Shown piece after piece: positions 1 to 8,601 of a stretch of 64,000 bases of DNA. Origin of the DNA: VYFG01 sp965221795 (GTDB lineage Bacteria; Pseudomonadota; Gammaproteobacteria; Arenicellales; Poriferihabitantaceae); assembly GCA_965221795.1 (NCBI GenBank), contig OZ244914.1, positions 2,294,001-2,358,000 of the forward strand. Reading direction: 5' to 3'. The notes beneath the pieces were generated by a model. It had not been told where the DNA came from. It did no database searches and worked only from the letters and a program-made list of their open reading frames with translations. Each line of letters starts with the position of its first letter. Position 1 is the stretch's first letter. The translations under genes were made by a program, and so were the position numbers.

Positions 1-775
1 CTCGCTGCACCCCGCTCCGCTGGTGGATTTCCCGGGCCCATCGGGCCAGATGCCGATACGACTCCACATCAAGGAAGGTGCCGGCTTGGTAGAGGTTTTC
101 GTGCTCGGAATCCATCACCAGTCGTCCATACCAGGGCCAGATGGCAAGATCAGCAATGGTATACGCGGACCCACACATATACTCGCGTTCTGCCAGGTTA
201 CGATCCAGCACATCCAACTGCCGTTTGACTTCCATGGCGTGACGATTGATAGGGTATTCCATCGGTTCCGGGGCATAGCGATAGAAATGGCCGAAAGTGC
301 CCAGGTAGGGGGTGCTGGCCATCTGCCAGAACACCCAGTTCAGACATTCTGTTCGACCCCGAACCTCTCCGGGGATGAAAGCCTGGAACTGATCGGCAAG
401 ATACAGAAGAATCGCACCGGATTCGAAGACCCGAACGGGAGGGTCGCCACGACGGTCCAGTAGTGCCGGGATTTTGCCGTTGGGGTTGATTGCGAGGAAT
501 CCGGTGCCGAACTGATGGCCCTTTTCGATATCGACAAACCAGGCGTCATATTCTGCCTCAGAGTGGCCGGCCCCCAGGAGCTCTTCCAGCATGATGGTGA
601 CCTTCATCCCATTCGGGGTCCCCAGGGAATAGAGTTGTAGCGGATGCTGCCCGACCGGCAGTTCCTGGTGGTGAGTGGGCCCTGCCACCGGACGGTTGGT
701 GGCCGCCCACTTGCCGCCTACCCGGGTAACCGGGTCCCAGACCTTGGGAGGGCGGTAGCTGGTGGAGCGTGTCAT
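1..775 (-). CDS. yghU: YghU-type glutathione S-transferase (3' end cut by window)
   Basis: A glutathione transferase of the YghU/YfcG class, which in E. coli uses glutathione for disulfide-bond reductase activity in the cytoplasm. Reading leftwards from the ATG at 775, at least 258 codons are open. The thioredoxin-like half has QLYSLGTPNGMKVTIMLEEL and the glutathione-site run FESGAILLYLADQ; the helical half has NWVFWQMAS, then YTIADLAIWPWYGRL near the C-terminus. These track E. coli YghU closely, including the N-terminal YRPPKVW extension that marks this class. It follows glyoxalase I by about 50 bases on the same strand, so the two glutathione-dependent detoxification genes are probably co-transcribed. 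The C-terminal residues lie beyond the window edge. Confidence 0.9.
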   Translation of the reverse strand, partial: MTRSTSYRPPKVWDPVTRVGGKWAATNRPVAGPTHHQELPVGQHPLQLYSLGTPNGMKVTIMLEELLGAGHSEAEYDAWFVDIEKGHQFGTGFLAINPNGKIPALLDRRGDPPVRVFESGAILLYLADQFQAFIPGEVRGRTECLNWVFWQMASTPYLGTFGHFYRYAPEPMEYPINRHAMEVKRQLDVLDRNLAEREYMCGSAYTIADLAIWPWYGRLVMDSEHENLYQAGTFLDVESYRHLARWAREIHQRSGVQR

Positions 776-826
776 GGCGGTAGGAAGAGTCCCGGGCGAT
801 CAGGGAACCGATGCGGAAGGATGCCG

Positions 827-1267
827 TTACCAGGTCCCGGTATTTTCCATTGAGGCCCAGGGTTCGGCGACCGCGAGGGCCTCACCCTTTTGCAGCAACT
901 CGATAGAGATCTGGTCCGGTGTGCGAATGAACGCCATGCGCCCATCGCGGGGAGGGCGATGGATCAGGATGCCCCGGTCCATCAGCTTCTGGCAGGTCGC
1001 ATAGATGTCATCCACTTCGTAGGCCAGATGACCGAAATTCCGGCCACCGGTATATTCTTCCGGGTCCCAGTTGTAGGTCAATTCCACCAATGGGGCCATT
1101 TCCTCGCGGGCTCGGGTCTCGTCATTCCGGGCGGCGAGAAACACCAGGGTGAATCGTCCGGCTTCGTTTTCATGGCGGCGGGTTTCCACCATATCCAGGC
1201 AATCCCGGAAAAATTCGAGGGACTGATCCAGGTCACTGACCCGGATCATGGTATGCAGGTATTTCAT
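827..1267 (-). CDS. gloA: Glyoxalase I (lactoylglutathione lyase)
   Basis: Isomerises the hemithioacetal of methylglyoxal and glutathione to S-lactoylglutathione. The 146-residue product is close to the 135 of E. coli GloA. The four expected metal ligands are visible: His5 (YLHTMIRV), Glu62 (LVELTYNWD), His80 (NFGHLAYEV) and Glu123 (SIELLQ). The frame is open further upstream, but the extension has no family similarity; the ATG at 1267 gives the usual MxxLHTMxRV start, with ATG 1297 as an alternative. No strong ribosome site is seen. It lies between the M19-like gene and the YghU-type transferase. Confidence 0.92.
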   Translation of the reverse strand: MKYLHTMIRVSDLDQSLEFFRDCLDMVETRRHENEAGRFTLVFLAARNDETRAREEMAPLVELTYNWDPEEYTGGRNFGHLAYEVDDIYATCQKLMDRGILIHRPPRDGRMAFIRTPDQISIELLQKGEALAVAEPWASMENTGTW

Positions 1268-1455
1268 GGGAATCGTGCAGGAGGATGTTGCAATCATGTG
1301 ATTGGGGCCCGAATAGTTGCCGTGCCGCCATATTCGCCAATTGTGACAGGTTTGCCAGCAGATTTTCCAGTTGGGAACTCCGTTCGGTGGTGCAGCGTGA
1401 GGCCTTGTCTTTGGCCAGGGAGGGGCCGGCGGGGATGCCTGTGCCCTCGGAAAGG

Positions 1456-2457
1456 TCAATCGGTTTCCGCACTCTCAGGACCAAACGATTGCTGGAAGAA
1501 CCGGAACCAATTGCCTCCCATGATCTTGGCCACTTCGGCGGCATCGAACCCGGTATGCGAAAGTCCGGTAGCGAGATGGTGATAATGGGTCGAGTTGGTA
1601 AACCACTCCGGTTGGGCCGGAAATCCGGCGTGATCTGCAGAGCCTTCCCCAAAGTCCATGGCCCGACTCCAGCGGCCGTTCCGCATCCAGGTCACCACAT
1701 CATCCGGCTGATTCTGGCAAAGATCGGAACCGATACCGATTCGGTCAACACCGATCAGTTCGGCTGTGCGACCGATCATATCGCAGAATTCGGCCAGCGT
1801 GCATCTGGAGCCATTCGGCAGGTGATGCGGGTACAGGCTGAAACCCAGCATGCCAGCGCTCTCCCCCAATGCCCGAAGCACCACATCGGACTTGTTGCGT
1901 CGTGCCGGATGGAAGGACGTAGGGTTCGCATGAGTAATGGCAATCGGTCTTGTGGACCATTCGATGGCGTCCAGGGTCGACCGCTCTGCACTATGTGACA
2001 TATCGATCACCATCCCGACCCGATTCATTTCCCGGATGACCTGCTTGCCAAAACGGGTGATGCCGGGGTCCGTGGTTTCATAGCAACCGGTTGCCAGCAG
2101 GCTCTGGTTGTTGTAGCTCAACTGCATGAACCGCACCCCCAACTGGTGGAATACCTCCACCAGGGAGTAGTCATCCTCAATCGGCGAGCAATTCTGGAAT
2201 CCATAGACAATTCCGGTCCGTCCCCCTTGCTGGGCGACGAGCACATCATCCGCACATTGGACGCGCACGATCAGGTCGCCGTGGTCTTCAAACCATCGAT
2301 TCCATTGCCCGATGCGGCGCAGGGTTTCCAGAGCGGTTTCATGGTAAGCGATAGTTACGTGGACACAGTCCAATCCACCTGCCCGCATTTGGAGAAAGAG
2401 GTCCCGACTCCAGCGGGAGTACTGCAGGGCATCAATCGTCAGCATGATATCGCTCAT
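1456..2457 (-). CDS. M19 (renal dipeptidase-like) family protein, zinc site altered
   Basis: A 333-residue TIM-barrel protein of the membrane dipeptidase family (peptidase M19). Its ATG overlaps the stop of the upstream aldehyde dehydrogenase as ATGA, so the two are translationally coupled; this decides the start. The second half keeps the family histidines (VIDMSHS and AITHANP) and the late aspartate (GIGSDL). The N-terminal HxD zinc pair is replaced by TID, and the bridging glutamate of the GxEG strand appears to be Gln (YGFQNCSP). This resembles the subfamily found in dimethylglycine/betaine catabolic loci rather than true dipeptidases. The substrate is unknown; a small-molecule amidohydrolase or lyase role linked to the dehydrogenase is an inference. 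Confidence 0.8.
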   Translation of the reverse strand: MSDIMLTIDALQYSRWSRDLFLQMRAGGLDCVHVTIAYHETALETLRRIGQWNRWFEDHGDLIVRVQCADDVLVAQQGGRTGIVYGFQNCSPIEDDYSLVEVFHQLGVRFMQLSYNNQSLLATGCYETTDPGITRFGKQVIREMNRVGMVIDMSHSAERSTLDAIEWSTRPIAITHANPTSFHPARRNKSDVVLRALGESAGMLGFSLYPHHLPNGSRCTLAEFCDMIGRTAELIGVDRIGIGSDLCQNQPDDVVTWMRNGRWSRAMDFGEGSADHAGFPAQPEWFTNSTHYHHLATGLSHTGFDAAEVAKIMGGNWFRFFQQSFGPESAETD

Positions 2458-3893
2458 CCGGCCTGCACATAGGTGGTTTTGACTTGGGTATAGAACTCCT
2501 CGGCATAGCGCCCCTGCTCCCGGGGACCGTAGCTGGAGTGCTTGCGTCCGCCGAAGGGCACATGATAGTCCGTTCCGGAAGTCGGCAGGTTGACCATGAC
2601 ACACCCGGTCTTGGCATGACGACGGAAATGGGTTGCCGTGGCCAAAGAAGTAGTGATGATACTGGACGTCAAGCCAAATTCGGTGTCATTGGCAAGTGCC
2701 AGCGCCTGCTCATAGTCGTCGGCTTGCAGTACGCAGGTCAGGGGCCCGAACACCTCTTCCCGGTTAAGACGCATGGCATTGGTGCCATGGATAAACAGGG
2801 CGGGCTGCATGTAATAGCCTGGTGTCGACCGCACCAGAGGCTCACCGCCACACACCAGTTCGGCACCTTCCTCCTGACCGATCCGCAGATAGGAAAGGTT
2901 TCGTTCCAACTGGGAGCGGTCGACGGCGGGGCCGATTTGCGAATCGGTCGCCAAGGCATGGCCGATCACCAGTTCGGACATCTTGGCCTGCATGCGTTCG
3001 ACAAACGCATCGTGTATCCTGCGGGTGACGATGAGCCGGGAGGATGCTGTACATTTCTGGCCCATGCTGAAGAACGCGCCCTGGATCGCACAATGGACAG
3101 CCGTGTCCAGGTCCGCATCGTCTACGATCACCAGCGGATTCTTGCTGCCCATCTCCATTTGCAATCGAGTCAGGTGATCGCTGGCTGCTGCCGCAATACG
3201 CCGCCCGGTCTGGAGTGAACCGGTGAAGGTAATCGCATCGAGATCGGGAGACGTGATCAGCGCCTCGCCGACTATCGACCCTGAACCGAGCACCATGTTT
3301 ACCAGTCCCGGCGGTAGGTCGCTGGCCGCGATGATTTGCATCAGGGCGACTGCACTGGCCGGCACCAGACTGGCTGGCTTCCAAACCACCGCATTGCCAT
3401 AAGCAATGGCAGGAGCCAGCTTCCAGGCCGGCAGGGCGGTCGGGAAATTCCAGGGGGTGATCACTCCGATCACCCCCATGGGCTCACGGCTGACGAACAC
3501 TTCGACACCGGATCGGACCGAATCGGTCATCTCTCCCATCTGCCGGAGGGCTTCGGCCGCATAATAAGTGAAGAACTGCCCGGCCCGGTACACCTCGCCT
3601 TTTCCTTCCGGCAAGGTCTTGCCTTCTTCGCGGCTCAGCAATTCGCCCAGGGGAGCGGCCTGTTCCATCAACTGCGTGCCGATTTGCATAAGTGCGTTGT
3701 ACCGCGTCTCCGGTGGCGTGGACTGCCATTGGCATTGGGCCCGGCGGGCTGCTTCGATCGCTTCCATTACCTGCCCGGCATCAGCTTGGGCGTATTCGCC
3801 GATCACATCAGAGGTGTCGGAAGGGTTGATATTGGGCCGGGTCGACGGGCCGGTTACCCAGCGCCCGTCAATATGATTTCGGGTTTCTGTCAT
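2454..3893 (-). CDS. NAD(P)-dependent aldehyde dehydrogenase (KGSA dehydrogenase-like)
   Basis: Oxidises an aldehyde to the acid with NAD(P)+. It has the full family length (479 residues) and catalytic set: Asn149 in TPWNFP, Lys172 in WKPASL, Glu247 in QMEMGSKNP and nucleophile Cys281 in GQKCTASSR. Overall it resembles alpha-ketoglutarate-semialdehyde (2,5-dioxovalerate) dehydrogenases, but specificity cannot be read from sequence. It is the first gene of the minus-strand catabolic operon, ending in a 4-base overlap with the M19-like gene. Confidence 0.9.
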   Translation of the reverse strand: MTETRNHIDGRWVTGPSTRPNINPSDTSDVIGEYAQADAGQVMEAIEAARRAQCQWQSTPPETRYNALMQIGTQLMEQAAPLGELLSREEGKTLPEGKGEVYRAGQFFTYYAAEALRQMGEMTDSVRSGVEVFVSREPMGVIGVITPWNFPTALPAWKLAPAIAYGNAVVWKPASLVPASAVALMQIIAASDLPPGLVNMVLGSGSIVGEALITSPDLDAITFTGSLQTGRRIAAAASDHLTRLQMEMGSKNPLVIVDDADLDTAVHCAIQGAFFSMGQKCTASSRLIVTRRIHDAFVERMQAKMSELVIGHALATDSQIGPAVDRSQLERNLSYLRIGQEEGAELVCGGEPLVRSTPGYYMQPALFIHGTNAMRLNREEVFGPLTCVLQADDYEQALALANDTEFGLTSSIITTSLATATHFRRHAKTGCVMVNLPTSGTDYHVPFGGRKHSSYGPREQGRYAEEFYTQVKTTYVQAG

Positions 3894-4453
3894 GGGATGT
3901 CCACACCGCCTACCTTATCGGTGACGGTAATTCATGTGATTTGTGTAGTTCGGATGGCGCTCACCCTGAAGATGTGCCGCAGTGCCCACCCGGTAAACCA
4001 AGTACCATTGTACGATGTTTCGGGGCCGGTGCTACCCTGTGGCTCGGGCAATATCAGGAGATTCCCGGTTTCGGGGAATCGCCCCGATACGGCTATCGGT
4101 CGGGGAGTACGGAGCCCAGATAGGGTGTCTTTGGTGTGGTGGTCTCCGTCCGGTAGCGGATGCGATCGTGGATCCAGGCCGGAAGCACTCGGCTTACCCT
4201 GACCAGCCCGGATCCCGGTTCGTCCAATGTATCCATCCAGTGATGTTCTGGCACCGTGCCCGGGGAACGAGTGCCGGTCGGACCATGGAGATCTTTCCCG
4301 GCAGTGATACGGTTTGAAATCCCGGACTTCTTTTCGGAGTGATCCGGTACGGGGCTGTTTCCGGGCTTGAGGCATCCCCCGCTCCGGCTCTGCTACAATC
4401 CGTGACCAATCCTGTTTCCGGTACCCGAATCCCGCTCCCTATCACTCCTGACC
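3894..4453. other. 560-base intergenic stretch, no recognised gene
   Basis: This lies between the divergent starts of the aldehyde dehydrogenase (minus) and the DUF3144 gene (plus). Open frames exist on both strands, but none resembles a protein family or has a convincing ribosome site. Promoters for both neighbours are expected here. A TACAAT at about 4392 could be a -10 box for the plus-strand genes, but no partner -35 is clear. Confidence 0.5.
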
Positions 4454-4732
4454 ATGACCGAAAAACATACCGATGAGTTCCGCAAGCTGGCGGATCAGTT
4501 CATCCATTTGGCGAACGAGCAGTATCAGCAGAGTCGGGATGGGCGTGTGGGGTACGCACTGATGTATGCGGCTGCCCGTTTCAATGCCTTCATCGTGGCC
4601 GTAACCGCGGGACACCAGAGCGAACTGGCCGAAGAAAAAGAGGCTGCCACGGCCTATTTTGCCGATCAGTACCGTCAGATGTTCGCAGAAAATATCGAGG
4701 ATTATGCGAAGAATTTTAATCAGTACCTGTAG
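4454..4732 (+). CDS. DUF3144 family protein
   Basis: A 92-residue soluble, mostly helical protein of the DUF3144 family, whose function is unknown. The diagnostic run LADQFIHLANEQ near the N-terminus and YALMYAAARFNAFIVA in the middle match the family, and the length is typical. It is followed after 24 bases by the photolyase gene on the same strand, so the two may be co-transcribed. Confidence 0.85.
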   Translation: MTEKHTDEFRKLADQFIHLANEQYQQSRDGRVGYALMYAAARFNAFIVAVTAGHQSELAEEKEAATAYFADQYRQMFAENIEDYAKNFNQYL

Positions 4733-4756
4733 CGCCTTCTCTCCCACCAGCGCTCG

Positions 4757-6250
4757 ATGACTACTGCCATCGTCTGGTTTCGGCGGGATCTGCGCCTTAC
4801 CGACAATGCGGCTCTGGCGCATGCGTGCCAGACCGCGGAGCGGGTCGTTCCGCTGTACATCCATGCACCGGAGGAAGAAGCACCCTGGCAGCCGGGCGCA
4901 GCGGCCTGCTGGTGGCTGCATCATAGCTTGTCAGCTTTGGATGATGCACTTCGCGAGCAGGGCTCCCGTCTGGTTATCTGTGCTGGCCGTAGCGCAGAAG
5001 TGCTAAAGGAAGTTGCCCGCGAGGTCGGGGCCGGTCTGGTCTGCTGGAATCGACTGTATGAACCGGCAGTCCGTGATCGAGATGCCAAGGTGCAGAAGGT
5101 ACTGTCTCATGCTGGTATCCGTACTCATATGCACCGTGGTGCCCTGTTGCGGGAACCGGAAGAAGCTCGCAAGGAGGATGGCACCCCATACCGGGTGTTC
5201 ACGCCCTTCAGTAGGCAGTATTTTCCTGCCGGGACAGGTGGTATCCTGCAGATGGATCCGGCCCCGCAGGATGAGCACAAAGGATCCTTCCCAAGGTTGC
5301 CCACGTTACCCTGCACGCTGCGGTCTCGGCCGCTGCAAGAGCTTGGCCTGTTGCCCACGATACCATGGCATCGCCAATTTTCCGATCACTGGTGTCCCGG
5401 GGAAGCCGGGGCTGGGAAAAGACTTACGGATTTCCTCGCTCAGGGGGTGTTCGGGTATGGGAGGAATCGGAATCTGCCTGCAATCGATGGAGTGTCTTCC
5501 CTTTCTCCCCATCTACATTTCGGGGAGATTTCACCCCGGCAGATCTGGTCGGCATTGCACCGGATGATCGACCGGGTTTCGCACGAGGAAATGCGGCCAG
5601 TCATAGATCGGGTCCAGCCCTTTCTCCGTCAACTGGTCTGGCGCGATTTTGCCCATTGCATCCTGTATGAGTATCCGCATACACCGACTGAACCATTCGA
5701 CCACCGCTACCAGGCCTTTCCTTGGGAAGAGAATCCTGCACTGCTCCGAGCATGGCAACTTGGCCAGACCGGGGTTCCCTTGGTAGATGCCGGGATGCGT
5801 CAACTTTGGGCGACGGGATGGATGCACAATCGGGTGCGAATGGTGGTTGCCACCATGCTCAGCAAGCATGGGTTGGTGCACTGGCTGGAAGGTGCCCGCT
5901 GGTTTTGGGATACTCTGGTGGATGCCGATCTCGCCAACAACACCATGGGTTGGCAATGGACTGTAGGCTGTGGGGTGGATGCGGTACCGTATTTCCGTAT
6001 CCTGAATCCCGTTCGGCAAGGCAAGCGTTTTGATCCGGATGGGCAGTATGTGCGCACTTGGGTCCCGGAATTGTCGTGCTTACCGACTTGCTACCTCCAT
6101 GAACCCTGGCGTGCTCCTCCAGTCATTGCACAGCAGGCTGGCGCGTTACCCGGTATCGACTATCCCTTGCCCGTGGTGGATCTGGCCGCAGCGCGGTTGG
6201 AGTCCTTGCAGCGTCACCGTGAGTTGCGTGATAGGTATTCGGTAGGCTGA
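4757..6250 (+). CDS. phrB: Deoxyribodipyrimidine photolyase (cryptochrome/photolyase family)
   Basis: Repairs cyclobutane pyrimidine dimers using light. The 497-residue protein has the N-terminal antenna domain (IVWFRRDLRLTDN at residues 5-17) and the C-terminal FAD-binding helical domain. Family signatures there include GWMHNRVRM, then DADLANNTMGWQW and FRILNPVRQG. The length compares with 472 for E. coli PhrB. The typical N-terminus supports the ATG at 4757. Confidence 0.95.
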   Translation: MTTAIVWFRRDLRLTDNAALAHACQTAERVVPLYIHAPEEEAPWQPGAAACWWLHHSLSALDDALREQGSRLVICAGRSAEVLKEVAREVGAGLVCWNRLYEPAVRDRDAKVQKVLSHAGIRTHMHRGALLREPEEARKEDGTPYRVFTPFSRQYFPAGTGGILQMDPAPQDEHKGSFPRLPTLPCTLRSRPLQELGLLPTIPWHRQFSDHWCPGEAGAGKRLTDFLAQGVFGYGRNRNLPAIDGVSSLSPHLHFGEISPRQIWSALHRMIDRVSHEEMRPVIDRVQPFLRQLVWRDFAHCILYEYPHTPTEPFDHRYQAFPWEENPALLRAWQLGQTGVPLVDAGMRQLWATGWMHNRVRMVVATMLSKHGLVHWLEGARWFWDTLVDADLANNTMGWQWTVGCGVDAVPYFRILNPVRQGKRFDPDGQYVRTWVPELSCLPTCYLHEPWRAPPVIAQQAGALPGIDYPLPVVDLAAARLESLQRHRELRDRYSVG

Positions 6251-6558
6251 ACAGATCCTCGAATCCCCTGATGTCAGGTTGGGGAAGGGCAAAGTGGGCG
6301 GGCCAAGGCTCTTTATGGGGATACATAAAATGTCGTCCCCATGTTCGACAATGCTCTATGCACAGACTCGGAAAACCTGTCTGATCTGCCCACAAGATCA
6401 AACAGGTAGGAAGTGTCGAGGAGAACCTGCATCAAACGGATGATCTGTCAACTGTCTAGGCCAAGCACCCAAGGCTGTAAATGATCACCAATATGGGGCC
6501 ACCCGGTGATCACTAATAGGGGCCACTGCATGATCACCTAATGAGGCGAGTAGACACC
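6251..6558. other. Intergenic junction between core DNA and accessory block 1, with hairpin and repeats
   Basis: The 308 bases have no gene. An imperfect hairpin lies at 6315-6342 (outer arms ATGGGGA/TCCCCAT, inner arms ACAT/ATGT) but lacks a T-run, so it is weak as a terminator. CGAATCCCCTGATGTCA at 6260-6276 recurs exactly at 29255-29271. The right part carries the TGATCAC repeats listed separately. Confidence 0.5.
6482..6546. repeat. Three tandem TGATCAC-containing units, IS21-end-like
   Basis: TGATCAC occurs at 6482, 6507 and 6531, a spacing of 25 and 24 bases; the first two copies are followed by a similar block (GGGGCCAC). Closely spaced repeats of this kind are typical of the multiple transposase-binding sites at the ends of IS21-family elements, but no istA or istB gene is present. 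It is best read as the relic of an element end marking the edge of the accessory block; a regulatory operator array is the alternative. Confidence 0.4.
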
Positions 6559-6984
6559 TTATGTCTTGAAAAAACCCGCAATCAACTCGATAAATTTAGT
6601 ATGTTTACGAGGCGGAAATAATGTCGGCGCTTGCTTGTCTGTAATGTGTTCACGCATTCGTTTTTGTTCTGCTTTTGCGTATTCTGCACGACGGCTTGGA
6701 TCGATCGGCTTCATCTGAATAACTTCGTTGTTACGAATGCAGTAATGGCATCCGCAGGTGGAATGCGCCCAGACGGATCCGCCAGTCGGCCCTGTGATGG
6801 ACACGGCTTTGCCATCAAAATGGACATGCCACCGACTGGGATGGATTGTGAGGACAGTGAGGGAACCACAGCCATAAGGGCATCGCAGATTGATCGTCCG
6901 ATGCTTGTGGCTGATCCATATCTGTCCTGTCTGGATTTCATCAAGTGGAGGGAGAGCATCGACAAAGATCGGTTGCAGTTTCAT
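6559..6984 (-). CDS. DUF6527-type zinc-motif protein of the ubiquitin-like operon
   Basis: A 141-residue protein with a probable metal site formed by CPYGC (Cys35, Cys39) and CGCHYC (Cys77, Cys79, His80, Cys82), and a central strand-rich part with W and H residues (RWHVHFDG). It resembles the DUF6527 family, found beside ThiF/E1-like genes in bacterial ubiquitin-like operons, where its activity is not settled. Its ATG overlaps the stop of the E1-like gene (ATGA at 6981-6984), so production is coupled to the E1. The family call is from memory of the motif pattern. Confidence 0.7.
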   Translation of the reverse strand: MKLQPIFVDALPPLDEIQTGQIWISHKHRTINLRCPYGCGSLTVLTIHPSRWHVHFDGKAVSITGPTGGSVWAHSTCGCHYCIRNNEVIQMKPIDPSRRAEYAKAEQKRMREHITDKQAPTLFPPRKHTKFIELIAGFFKT

Positions 6985-8192
6985 GAATTTTCATGGTTTT
7001 GCTGGGCCCATATGATGCAGGCCTGTTCCAATCGGAATTTGTGTAGGAAAGATTTTGTGTCCTTCACATATTGCTCGGTCAGTCGCCGCCATTCCATTAC
7101 CGCAAGGGCGGCGGCCAAAGCGTTCACTTCCGGCAGTTGTATGTTCCGGTAGCCGGGGTGATTGCCTGTCATCTTTGAATTTGGAAGCGTCTGTTGCCAA
7201 TCTAAAGAGCCGGCTTTGTAGGAGCTGGTGGTCACGGCACCCTGGATCTGGTCTTGTTCAAGTGTGAGACTGATCCCTGAATCGACAAAAGGTATTCCTG
7301 CCTCCGAGAGCACGTCGTAAACCTCATCTTGGCGCGAAACATCTCCTTCCTGACGTTGATCAATGTTTACAAATGCAAAATCGATAGTGTGCTCTGATAG
7401 GAAGGTGGTGAATTCTGTATTATCGCCCACTCGCAGAATGTGTGGGCAGACACCATTTCGCAACGACGCATATTTGTTGTAATAATACTCCACTTTCTTT
7501 TGTGGGCTGATGTGCTGAGCATCAATTTCTCCTTGCGTGGGCGTCCCCGGAGCTCGCATGAAGTTGTGCCAGTCCATTGCATCATCATCACAAAGATGGA
7601 TTGTGGCGATAGGTGTTTTCACCAGAAGGTCCAGCACATAACTTCCTGTGCCGCCAAGACCGATGAGCGCAACGTTTTGGTTCTTAATTCGTTCCTGCAT
7701 CGGCCCGATGCCTGTCCGGCCTTCAAAAGTGTTCGGAATCCTGAAAACATTGCGTCTTGGAAAAACGCCGATGTTCTGTTGTTCGTGTTTTCTTACGGCA
7801 CCAATAATCTGTTTGGCATAACGGTGTAGAAGGCTCCAGACAGTTTCATCCTTTTCGGGACTTGCTGGACCACCACGTCGAATGGAGATGTTCACCCAAG
7901 GCGGATTATCTTGCGGAGCACTGCTGATCAGGTTTCCAATCGGATGACCGTTTGCCTGATACACACACGGGTTTGTGCCGGGAGAAAATGTAATCCGTAC
8001 GGCATGGACATCACCTTCTATGCCGGTTGGCGCTTCATTTGCAGGATCGAAAGATTTTTCGATGATACAGTAACTGATTTTTTGATGTTCTAATAGGCAA
8101 GGGACTTTTTCAAGAATGATGCGATCCGATCTTTCCGTGACTTGAAATCCTTCTTGTTGGGAAAAGGCAACCAATTTGTTTTTATGAGACAT
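6981..8192 (-). CDS. E1-like ThiF-family enzyme with unique N-terminal domain
   Basis: A 403-residue protein. Residues 1-150 form a domain I do not recognise with certainty (DUF6791-like). From about 155 there is a ThiF/MoeB/E1 Rossmann domain with the ATP loop ALIGLGGTGSY (175-185), the acidic CDDD (201-204) and NFMR (210-213), matching the adenylating half of ubiquitin-activating enzymes. A catalytic cysteine is not obvious; Cys249 (NGVCPHI) is a candidate. It is predicted to adenylate the C-terminus of the ubiquitin-like protein encoded immediately upstream. The start overlaps the upstream gene by 11 bases and the stop overlaps the downstream gene by 4, giving a tight three-gene operon. 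The region is visibly AT-richer than the flanking metabolic genes. Confidence 0.85.
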   Translation of the reverse strand: MSHKNKLVAFSQQEGFQVTERSDRIILEKVPCLLEHQKISYCIIEKSFDPANEAPTGIEGDVHAVRITFSPGTNPCVYQANGHPIGNLISSAPQDNPPWVNISIRRGGPASPEKDETVWSLLHRYAKQIIGAVRKHEQQNIGVFPRRNVFRIPNTFEGRTGIGPMQERIKNQNVALIGLGGTGSYVLDLLVKTPIATIHLCDDDAMDWHNFMRAPGTPTQGEIDAQHISPQKKVEYYYNKYASLRNGVCPHILRVGDNTEFTTFLSEHTIDFAFVNIDQRQEGDVSRQDEVYDVLSEAGIPFVDSGISLTLEQDQIQGAVTTSSYKAGSLDWQQTLPNSKMTGNHPGYRNIQLPEVNALAAALAVMEWRRLTEQYVKDTKSFLHKFRLEQACIIWAQQNHENS

Positions 8193-8439
8193 GTTCTGGA
8201 TCTACATGAAAGCTTGTGCCATCTTTGACAGGAACTTCCCGCCCAGGGAATAGGACCCCGTCTTTTCCGTCCGCATCGTTTTCATAATCAATGCCTGGTG
8301 TCCCTTCGATATAGATGTCTTCCGACCGATGAATTTCATTCCATATGTCGACAATTTGATTATATGTTACGCAAGGGCCCGGTACTTTGCATTCACGACC
8401 ACTGACATAAATTTGTGGTAATTTTTCGCCGGATGTCAT
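8182..8439 (-). CDS. Small ubiquitin-like (multiubiquitin-family-like) protein
   Basis: An 85-residue protein starting MTSGEKLPQIYVSG. The pattern of a short basic strand, helix (YNQIVDIWNEIH) and late strand ending SFHVDPEHVS resembles single-domain members of the bacterial multiubiquitin/beta-grasp families that accompany ThiF E1 genes. The C-terminus has no exposed Gly-Gly, so modification would need different chemistry or prior trimming. I prefer ATG 8439, preceded by a G-rich run, over the in-frame ATG 8487, which has no ribosome site. The call rests largely on gene context and size. Confidence 0.6.
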   Translation of the reverse strand: MTSGEKLPQIYVSGRECKVPGPCVTYNQIVDIWNEIHRSEDIYIEGTPGIDYENDADGKDGVLFPGREVPVKDGTSFHVDPEHVS

Positions 8440-8601
8440 GAACGCCCCCGTTGCTTTAAATTTGAAATGGGAAGCAGTATATCCCATTTCAATTGTGTGT
8501 GTTGCTGTTGGTTTAGAGGATTGAAATACCCATCTTCAGCACTGGAATCCTTTCAAAATTTGTATTATAAAACCGCATTTGGTCAATTGGATATACGATC
8601 A

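Noticed and set aside
890..1998. Overlapping plus-strand open frames across gloA and the M19 gene
   Set aside because: The minus-strand genes carry clear catalytic motifs; the plus-strand frames do not.
6315..6342. Hairpin after the photolyase gene as a terminator
   Set aside because: Imperfect stem and no downstream T-run; kept only as a note in the gap entry.
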